A stretch of 15,809 bases of DNA from an uncultured Eubacteriales bacterium (GTDB lineage: Bacteria > Bacillota > Clostridia > Christensenellales > Aristaeellaceae), in assembly GCA_902782795.1 (NCBI GenBank), contig CACZOT010000181.1, forward strand, positions 1-15,809, given 5' to 3'. Within the stretch, counting starts at the first letter, position 1, and each line of letters begins with the position of its first letter. The position numbers and the translations under genes were made by a program. Positions 7,674-13,835 of this stretch are shown piece by piece. The notes beneath the pieces are model-generated. The model did not search any database, was not told the origin of the DNA, and worked only from the letters and a program-made list of their open reading frames with translations.

Positions 7674-8932
7674 ACATAGCGATATTGGGCTGCGGGACCG
7701 TGGCGTCCGGCGTGTGCCGGCTCATCGCGAAGGAACGGGAGGGGATCGCCAGGGCGCTGGGCGAGCCCGTCGTGATCAGGAAGATCCTCGCTCGGACGAG
7801 CGCCAAGGCGCGGGCCCTCGGCTTTGGGGAGGAAGAGATCTGCTCGGATATGGCGCCGATCCTGGCCGATCCGACGATCTCCGTGGTCGTAGAACTGATC
7901 GGCGGCACCGGAGACGCCCGCACGTTCGTCGAACAGGCTCTGCGCAGCGGAAAGCACGTCGTCACCGCCAACAAGGACCTCATCGCCCTGCACTATGGGG
8001 AACTGCTGGCGCTGGCGCGGGAAAATAGCGTCAGCCTCCTGTTCGAGGCCAGCGTGGGAGGGGGCATCCCCCTGATCGAGCCGCTGCGGCAGACTCTGGC
8101 CCTGGGCGGCGTGAGGCGCATCTACGGCATCCTCAACGGCACGACGAACTTCATCCTCACGCGCATGGCGCGAGACGGCATGGGCTACGCCGATGCGCTC
8201 TCCCTCGCGCAGAAGCTGGGCTACGCCGAAGCCGATCCTCGCTCCGACGTGGACGGGCTGGACGCGGGCCGCAAGATCGCCATCCTGGCGACGCTCGCCT
8301 TCCATAGCCGCGTCACCTTCGGGGACGTGGCCTGCGAGGGGATCTCGGCCGTGACGGAGACAGACGTCGCCTTCGCCGCGCGTACGGGCCGCACCATCAA
8401 GCTGCTCGGCGTCGCTCAGCGGCAGGAGGACGGCGTGACGGCCTATGTGCGGCCGGCTCTCGTGCCCAACGCGCATCCCCTCGCCTCGGTCAGCGACGCG
8501 TATAACGCCGTCTTCCTCCAGGGGGACGCCGTGGGGGACGTCATGCTCTACGGCCAGGGCGCGGGGGCGATGCCCACTGCGAACTCCGTCCTCAGCGATA
8601 TCCTGCGCGCGGCGCGCACCGCGCCGGTCCACAGCGATCCCTTCTACGAGGACCTGCCCGTGCGCGATGAAGGCGGCGAGAGCGTCTACTACGTGCGCCT
8701 GCTCGTGCAGGATCGCCCGAAGGTGCTTTCCGGCATCGCGGGTGTGTTCGGCGAGTACGGGATCAGCCTCGCCTCGCTGGTGCAGGAGACCCGTCCCGGC
8801 GAGCGCGCCGAGCTGATGCTCTTCACGCACGCAGCCCGCGAGCGCGACCTGCGCGCCGCGATGGAGGCGCTCCTGGCGCGCGGAGACGTGCATGGCGGCT
8901 GCGCGATGATCTGTTTGGAGGAAAAGACATGA
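7670..8932 (+). CDS. hom: homoserine dehydrogenase
   Basis: A 420-residue homoserine dehydrogenase, reducing L-aspartate-4-semialdehyde to L-homoserine with NAD(P)H, the branch point towards threonine and methionine. The N-terminal Rossmann motif ILGCGTVASG is at residues 5-14. The catalytic domain shows Lys102 in TANKDL, ASVGGGIP at 127-134, LNGTTNFIL at 155-163, and the active-site stretch with Glu187, Asp198 and Lys202, whose spacing matches the catalytic Glu/Asp/Lys of the family as characterised in yeast. Residues ~340-415 are a C-terminal ACT domain (LVQDRPKVLSGIAGVFGEYG), typical of single-function bacterial enzymes open to threonine feedback. It uses a GTG start overlapping the upstream stop (GTGA) and overlaps thrB as ATGA, so coupled translation is likely. 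No aspartokinase fusion or neighbouring lysC is present. Confidence 0.97.
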   Translation: MNIAILGCGTVASGVCRLIAKEREGIARALGEPVVIRKILARTSAKARALGFGEEEICSDMAPILADPTISVVVELIGGTGDARTFVEQALRSGKHVVTANKDLIALHYGELLALARENSVSLLFEASVGGGIPLIEPLRQTLALGGVRRIYGILNGTTNFILTRMARDGMGYADALSLAQKLGYAEADPRSDVDGLDAGRKIAILATLAFHSRVTFGDVACEGISAVTETDVAFAARTGRTIKLLGVAQRQEDGVTAYVRPALVPNAHPLASVSDAYNAVFLQGDAVGDVMLYGQGAGAMPTANSVLSDILRAARTAPVHSDPFYEDLPVRDEGGESVYYVRLLVQDRPKVLSGIAGVFGEYGISLASLVQETRPGERAELMLFTHAARERDLRAAMEALLARGDVHGGCAMICLEEKT

Positions 8933-9849
8933 AGGTGAAGATCCGGGTCCCGGCCTCGAGCGCGAACCTTGGCTCAGGCGTGGACACGCTCGGGCTGGCG
9001 CTCTCGCTCGACTTGCGGGTGGTCATGTCCGAGGCGGCCGCGCCATCCGTCGCCTTTGGGGAAGGTTTTACCGAGCCCCTCGCCGATGAGGACAACCTCG
9101 TGCTCGCAGGCGTTCGGGCCGCGGAGGCCGCGGCGGGGCGAACGCTTGCGCCTTTGGCGATCGCCATCGACAGCCAGATCCCCCTCTCGCGGGGGCTGGG
9201 CAGCTCGGCCGCGGCCATCGTCGCCGGGGTGCTCGGCGCGAACGCTCTCCTGGGAGCTCCGCTTTCCCGGGCCGAGTGCCTGGCGGTCGCGGCGCGCGTG
9301 GAGGGACATCCGGACAACGTCGCCCCGGCCCTGCTGGGCGGGCTCACTGTCGCCATGCAGGAGGGCGGAACCGTCCTGGCGCGCCGCCTGCCCACGCCGC
9401 GTCTGGCCGCCGTACTCGCTGTCCCGGACGCAGCCCTCTCCACGAAGACCGCCCGGGCGGTGCTTCCAGAGCGCGTCCTTCTACGGGACGCGGTCGCGCA
9501 GGTGCAGAGGGTCTCTCTGCTGCTGGCCGGGCTGCTGTGCGGGGAAGAAGGCCTCCTCGCTTCCGGCGTGCAGGACCGCCTGTTCACGCCGTACCGCCGC
9601 GCTCTGGTCCCGGCCTTCGACGGGGCGGAGCGCGCCGCCCTGGCCGCGGGAGCGCTGGGGGTGACCATCTCCGGCGCGGGGCCGTCCATTCTCGCCCTCT
9701 CGAGGCCGGAGGAGACCGCTCCGGTCCGCGAAGCTCTGACGCGGGCCCTGGAGGAGGCGGGCGTAGCCGGACGCGTGCTGGCGCTGTCCATCGATGAAAC
9801 GGGAGCCCAGGTCTCTCTGGAGGAAGGAGGCGCGCCATGCGCTATGTGA
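8929..9849 (+). CDS. thrB: homoserine kinase
   Basis: A 306-residue GHMP-family kinase that phosphorylates L-homoserine with ATP to O-phospho-L-homoserine. The three family motifs are visible: VPASSANLGSGVDTLGLA at residues 7-24, the ATP loop PLSRGLGSSAA at 85-95, and the C-terminal GVTISGAGPSI at 244-254. EGHPDNVAPALLGG at 125-138 is the usual homoserine-kinase segment. Length is normal for bacterial ThrB. It starts within the hom stop (ATGA), with GGAGG at 8917-8921, and its last 13 bases overlap thrC. The position between hom and thrC and the motif set together separate it from other GHMP kinases such as mevalonate kinase. Confidence 0.96.
   Translation: MKVKIRVPASSANLGSGVDTLGLALSLDLRVVMSEAAAPSVAFGEGFTEPLADEDNLVLAGVRAAEAAAGRTLAPLAIAIDSQIPLSRGLGSSAAAIVAGVLGANALLGAPLSRAECLAVAARVEGHPDNVAPALLGGLTVAMQEGGTVLARRLPTPRLAAVLAVPDAALSTKTARAVLPERVLLRDAVAQVQRVSLLLAGLLCGEEGLLASGVQDRLFTPYRRALVPAFDGAERAALAAGALGVTISGAGPSILALSRPEETAPVREALTRALEEAGVAGRVLALSIDETGAQVSLEEGGAPCAM
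9824..9830 (+). promoter_or_regulatory. ribosome binding site for thrC inside thrB
   Basis: AAGGAGG lies 6 bases before ATG 9837 and within the thrB reading frame. It supports the thrC start that overlaps thrB by 13 bases and allows independent initiation as well as reinitiation by ribosomes ending on thrB. Confidence 0.8.
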
Positions 9850-11294
9850 GCACCCGGGGCCAGGCCGCGCCCGTCGGCGGGGCGGAGGCCATGATCCGCG
9901 GGCTCGCCCCGGACGGCGGATTGTACCTCCCGGAGGAGATCCCCGCGTTCACGGAAGCGGAGAAGTCCCTCCTGCGCGACGGTTCCTATGCCGACGCGGC
10001 CCTGTGCGTCTGTGAAAAGTTTTTGCCGGAGCTGCCCCGGGAGCCCTTGCGCGCGGCGGTACGGGAAGCGTACTCGCGCTTTGACGGGCCCGATCCCGCG
10101 CCGATCGCGCGGATCGCGGAGGGGGTTGGCGTCCTCGAACTCTGGCATGGGCCGACCTGCGCCTTCAAGGATATGGCCCTGCAGCTGTTCCCGCGCGTCC
10201 TGCCCCTGTGCAAGGCGCGCGAGGGCGAAACGAGGGAGACATGGATCCTCGTCGCCACCTCCGGCGATACCGGCAAGGCCGCCCTGGAGGGGTTTCGCGA
10301 CGTGCCGGGCATCCATGTGTTCGTGTACTACCCAAAGGACGGCGTGAGCGAGGTGCAGCGCGCGCAGATGGTCACGCAGCGCGGCGGGAACGTGCGCGTC
10401 GCGGCGGTCCGGGGCAATTTCGACGACGCGCAGACAGCCGTCAAGCGGGCCCTTGGCGACGGCGCGCTCGCCGCGAGGCTGGAGGGCCGGGGCGTGCGCC
10501 TCTCCTCCGCGAATTCCATCAACTTCGGGAGGCTCCTCCCGCAGATCGTCTATTACGCGCGTACGGCCCTGCGCCTGTCGGGCGGCGAGCTGGTGCGTTT
10601 CGTGGTGCCCAGCGGCAATTTCGGCAACATCCTCGCGGGGTACCTGGCAAAGCGGATGGGCGCGCCGGTGGGGGAGCTGGTCTGCGCCTCCAACGAGAAC
10701 CGCGTCCTAGCGGATTTTCTCGCCACAGGCGTGTACGACGTCCGCCGCCCCTTCCACAAAACCATCTCGCCCTCCATGGATATCCTCGTCTCCTCCAACC
10801 TGGAGCGTCTCCTCTTCCTTGCGACCGACGGCAACGCGGAGCGCGTGCGCGCCTGGATGCGGGATCTGCGCGAACGGGGCGTGTACGCGGTGGATAGCGA
10901 GACCCTCGCGCGCATCCGCGCCGATTTCGGCGCCGGCAGCTGCGACGGAGAGGGGACGCGCCGCGCCATGGCCGCGTGCTGGCGGGAGAACGGATACCTG
11001 CTCGACCCGCATACCGCGGTGGGTTTTGCGGTGCTTCGGGAGCTGGCGCCGAAAGGGCCGACGGTGCTCGTCTCCACGGCCAGCCCCTTCAAATTCGCCC
11101 AGGATGTCCTGCCCGCTGTCGGCGCTCCCCGGGCGGACGGCTTCGCGGCTCTGGACGCGCTCTCCCGGGCGACCGGCCTTCCCGTCCCGACGCCGCTCGC
11201 GGAGCTGCCCGGTTTGCCCGTGCGCTTCCGGGAGGAGGTCGCGTCGGGGGAGATCGAAAAGGCTTGGGCGGACCTTTTGCCCGGCCTGGGCTGA
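9837..11294 (+). CDS. thrC: threonine synthase
   Basis: A 485-residue pyridoxal-phosphate enzyme converting O-phospho-L-homoserine to L-threonine and phosphate, the last step of the pathway. The N-terminus MRYVSTRG and PDGGLYLP (25-32) mark the long form of threonine synthase (E. coli/yeast-type). The cofactor lysine is Lys111 in HGPTCAFKDMA; TSGDTGKAA (141-149), SSANSINFGRLLPQ (223-236) and the phosphate-binding SGNFGN (259-264) follow, then DPHTAVG (390-396) and TASPFKF (414-420) near the C-terminus. All are intact. The start overlaps thrB by 13 bases and is backed by an AAGGAGG site. It is the last gene of the operon; a weak terminator begins 7 bases after the stop and a strong one lies 175 bases downstream. 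Confidence 0.97.
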   Translation: MRYVSTRGQAAPVGGAEAMIRGLAPDGGLYLPEEIPAFTEAEKSLLRDGSYADAALCVCEKFLPELPREPLRAAVREAYSRFDGPDPAPIARIAEGVGVLELWHGPTCAFKDMALQLFPRVLPLCKAREGETRETWILVATSGDTGKAALEGFRDVPGIHVFVYYPKDGVSEVQRAQMVTQRGGNVRVAAVRGNFDDAQTAVKRALGDGALAARLEGRGVRLSSANSINFGRLLPQIVYYARTALRLSGGELVRFVVPSGNFGNILAGYLAKRMGAPVGELVCASNENRVLADFLATGVYDVRRPFHKTISPSMDILVSSNLERLLFLATDGNAERVRAWMRDLRERGVYAVDSETLARIRADFGAGSCDGEGTRRAMAACWRENGYLLDPHTAVGFAVLRELAPKGPTVLVSTASPFKFAQDVLPAVGAPRADGFAALDALSRATGLPVPTPLAELPGLPVRFREEVASGEIEKAWADLLPGLG

Positions 11295-11300
11295 ACGCGC

Positions 11301-11337
11301 AGCGCTCCAGATGCCTTCCAGGCTCCCGGAGCGTTTT
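11301..11337 (+). terminator. weak terminator-like hairpin directly after thrC
   Basis: CGCTCC (11303-11308) pairs with GGAGCG (11328-11333), extendable by a G-T and an A-T pair, with a 19-base loop and only TTTT after the stem. It begins 7 bases after the thrC stop. Short stem, large loop and short T-run suggest partial termination or a stabilising 3' end. Confidence 0.5.
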
Positions 11338-11364
11338 CGCGCCATCCCAAGAGCGCACCTCGCC

Positions 11365-11431
11365 GGGTCCTCCTGAGCGGAAGGACCCTCTGACGCTGGA
11401 GCCGAAAAACCTCGGGCCGGCATGCGCGAGG
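11365..11431 (+). other. two further hairpins downstream of thrC
   Basis: GGGTCCT (11365-11371) pairs with AGGACCC (11382-11388), with an inner CC/GG. A second, shorter hairpin pairs CCTCG (11410-11414) with CGAGG (11427-11431). Neither is followed by a T-run. Together with the flanking terminators they form a consecutive series of four hairpins between 11301 and 11495. This could be a folded 3' untranslated region or a small RNA; I recognise no known RNA family and saw no convincing promoter here. Confidence 0.4.
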
Positions 11432-11468
11432 AGCGGCAAGGGAGCAGATGGGCTTATTCGATGAAACA

Positions 11469-11504
11469 GCTCGGAAATCCGCATGGATTCCGGGCTTTTT
11501 TTTT
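11469..11504 (+). terminator. strong Rho-independent terminator of the threonine operon
   Basis: GCTCGGAAATCC (11469-11480) pairs with GGATTCCGGGC (11485-11495), with one bulged A and one G-T pair, a GCAT loop and nine T (11496-11504). It lies 175 bases after the thrC stop and most likely marks the real end of the operon transcript. Confidence 0.92.
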
Positions 11505-11919
11505 CGCGTGCAATGCGGAAGGGAAGCGCGCCGCGCAGCGCGGCCAGTGTATTGAACGAACGGGCAACCGTCCGGGCCGGCCATCCGGAGATGTGCCGGG
11601 ATGCGCCAGGCAAAGGCGGCCTTCCTGAAAGCTGTTCAGAAAGGAACGCAGCATTACGCCTCCGCGGCGCCAGCGTGGATGTGTCCGTGAACGCGAAAAC
11701 CAAGTAGTCAGACCGCGATCCGGGACAGGTTTCAGGCATTGAGAGGGGCGAACCTGCCAGCGGGCACGGCTTTCGGAAAATGGACGCGCCCCACTGCGCG
11801 AGGTCCGCGGCGGAACGGGGCCTTATGGAAGGAGACGCTGGAAGGAAAATGAGAAGGCCCGGCGAGAGCATATCAAGGCGAACACCGTCGGCCTCGGCCG
11901 CGAGGGTCCTCCTCATTGC
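11505..11919. other. gene-free stretch between converging transcription units
   Basis: About 415 bases between two opposing terminators. No open frame here has both a plausible ribosome binding site and recognisable protein. Visible structures are a GCCGCGC-A-GCGCGGC palindrome (11530-11544) and a hairpin pairing CCTTCCTGAA with TTCAGAAAGG, one mismatch (11620-11644). No T-run follows either one. Function unknown. Confidence 0.5.
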
Positions 11920-11962
11920 AAAAAACGCGGTTGGAGAGAACAGTGTTCGCTCCAACCGCGTT
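11920..11962 (-). terminator. Rho-independent terminator of the esterase gene
   Basis: A perfect 13-bp stem pairs 11924-11936 with 11950-11962 (AACGCGGTTGGAG and its complement), with a nested GAACA/TGTTC hairpin in the loop. Read on the minus strand the stem runs into six T (A-run 11920-11925 on the plus strand). It begins 13 bases after the esterase stop codon. Confidence 0.95.
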
Positions 11963-11975
11963 CTGGCAGCCGCGA

Positions 11976-13748
11976 TCAGCCTTTGTAAACGATCGTGCCG
12001 TCCGACTTGCGGGAATAATGGCACAGGAAGTCATCCCACGTGCGCTCGCTCATGCCGGCGGTATAGGTGTGCGGGCAATCTTTCATTTCGGTGTAGCGTA
12101 CCACGGGGCGGCCTTGGCCGTCGTAGAGGACCAGGGTATGATACCGGCCGTCATCGTACCAATTCTCGTTGTTGAAGCTGGCCTTGTTGAGGGCGCACAG
12201 CCGTTCGATGGACTTCCAGGCGGGATCCTCCGGCGTGTTGACCTGCGCGCCGAAGAGATCGAATTCCCCGACCATATTGTACACCGGGCAGAGGATGCCA
12301 TGGGTGAGGAAATCCTCCCTGGGCACCATGCCGACCAGGCTGCCCGTCGGGCCGAAGGCCGCGAAGCGCGTGGGCATCTGGTCCATGAGCATGAACGTGG
12401 TCATGCCGCCGTTGGAATGACCTACGGCATATACCCGCTCCGTATCGATGTTGTAGGAGGCGATGGTGTCGTCCAGGAGCTGCGTGAAGTAGGGGATCTC
12501 GTCGATTCCGCCGTTGTTGCCGGTATCCCAGGCGGGAAGCGCGAAGCCGCCCATCCCGCCGTTTTGCGGATAGGCGCTGGCGAAGACCACGATGAAGCCG
12601 CGCTCCTCGGCAACGCGATCCCAATCGCTGGTCTGCTCAAAGTAGCTGGCGTTGCAGGAGAAGCCGTGGATCGCGACGACGAGCGGGTACTTCCGCGCCT
12701 CTTCGGGGCGGTAATACGTGGGCACGTACACGTCCCAGAAGCGCTTGTACCCATCGATCTCTTTCCAGACCCGTTTGACGCCGATATCCTCGGGCAGGCG
12801 CGTCGGACGAAGGAAACCGTTGCCCCAGCCGCCCCAGCGCGAGAAGCGCTTCAGGAACGCGACCGTCTGCCGGCGGACGGCGTTCTTCTCCGCCGCGCCA
12901 AGAGTCGTTTCGTCGGCGTACCAGAACTGCCCGATGGGCTGTTCATCCACAAAATTCTGGCCTCGGGAGGCGTTTTGCAGATAGACCCTGGCGAAGGAAT
13001 TGCAAAGGCCTTCCTCTTTCGCGTTCAGAGTCGCCTTGATATACTCGGCGACAGGCTGCGCGGAACCTGCGCGGTCGATGAGAATGCCGGGCAGCGGCAC
13101 GCTCTTTTTGCGCAGGCCGTCCACGCCGTCAGAGGGCAGGCGCTCGAGAAGAGCAAGGAGCTCCGGATCCACGGAGCAATCGCCGTCGGCCGCGAAAGCG
13201 GGATAGGTGGCGCTGTACACGAGCGCGTAGGCCGTGGCGATGGCCGCGGCGTCGCCTTCGCCGTAGGGGTAGATCGTCGCCTCGCCGATATCCGTGATCT
13301 GGCGGCGCTGGAACTGGTGCGTCACCACGTCCTGCGCGTAATCGAAGGCGCTGGTGAGGTCGGCCTTGTCCCATGTATTCTCCATCAGCAGCAGCGTCAC
13401 GCCGCTCTCTTCGGAGATCTCCCGCCAGCCGTCCTCGAGGGCCGCCTCGGCGCTCTGGCCGGAGGGGAGGAAGAAGAGGATGGCGAACCCCTTGCTGGTC
13501 ATCGTCTTGGGAACATAGACTCCATAGCGTTTCTTCGCCCCGCCGATCTCGGTCTCAACGGGGAAGAAGCCCAGGTTCACCGGCGCGTAGGGATTCTGCG
13601 GGTCCACGCCCTCCCGGGTGAACGGACGCCTGCCCATGCCGCGGAAGGAAACGGGCTCGCGATCGTGCTTTTTGCGTTTGTCGTGGATCGGCATCAGGAT
13701 GGTGCGGTCGTTATCGGGGCTGAAATGGAAGCTGGAATAATCAGGCAT
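11976..13748 (-). CDS. PHB depolymerase/feruloyl-esterase-like alpha/beta hydrolase with duplicated fold
   Basis: A 590-residue protein whose second half (about 325-590) is an alpha/beta hydrolase of the polyhydroxybutyrate depolymerase/feruloyl esterase type, a group cleaving carboxylic esters. It shows KYPLVVAIHGFSCNASYF (353-370), DWDRVAEERGFIVVFASA (375-392) and the nucleophile elbow GHSNGG with Ser445; Asp497 (VGEFD) and His560 (CPHTY) are likely triad partners. The first half (about 60-260) looks like a degenerate copy: YGVYVPK, then FAILFFLPSG, then IYPYGEGDAA at 159-168, where the elbow serine is replaced. There is no signal peptide or membrane segment, so it probably acts in the cytoplasm. 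The ATG has only a modest GAGG 8 bases upstream. It lies 87 bases downstream of an AraC-type regulator on the same strand with no terminator between. The true ester substrate is unknown; acylated sugars or hydroxycinnamate esters are possible. Confidence 0.82.
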   Translation of the reverse strand: MPDYSSFHFSPDNDRTILMPIHDKRKKHDREPVSFRGMGRRPFTREGVDPQNPYAPVNLGFFPVETEIGGAKKRYGVYVPKTMTSKGFAILFFLPSGQSAEAALEDGWREISEESGVTLLLMENTWDKADLTSAFDYAQDVVTHQFQRRQITDIGEATIYPYGEGDAAAIATAYALVYSATYPAFAADGDCSVDPELLALLERLPSDGVDGLRKKSVPLPGILIDRAGSAQPVAEYIKATLNAKEEGLCNSFARVYLQNASRGQNFVDEQPIGQFWYADETTLGAAEKNAVRRQTVAFLKRFSRWGGWGNGFLRPTRLPEDIGVKRVWKEIDGYKRFWDVYVPTYYRPEEARKYPLVVAIHGFSCNASYFEQTSDWDRVAEERGFIVVFASAYPQNGGMGGFALPAWDTGNNGGIDEIPYFTQLLDDTIASYNIDTERVYAVGHSNGGMTTFMLMDQMPTRFAAFGPTGSLVGMVPREDFLTHGILCPVYNMVGEFDLFGAQVNTPEDPAWKSIERLCALNKASFNNENWYDDGRYHTLVLYDGQGRPVVRYTEMKDCPHTYTAGMSERTWDDFLCHYSRKSDGTIVYKG

Positions 13749-13835
13749 TTGCAGGACCTCGCTTTCTTATCTGGTTTGATTGCCTATAGTGGAATGCCAA
13801 AGCGCATTTCCTATCGGGGGAAGGCCCTCCCGGGC

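Noticed and set aside
7394..10316. Two ~500-codon minus-strand open frames across the threonine operon (7394-8893 and 8823-10316)
   Set aside because: Both are antisense to well-identified hom, thrB and thrC, and neither has an independent sign of coding.
11620..11644. Hairpin CCTTCCTGAA/TTCAGAAAGG as a terminator
   Set aside because: There is no T-run on either strand after the stem and no adjacent gene needing a terminator.
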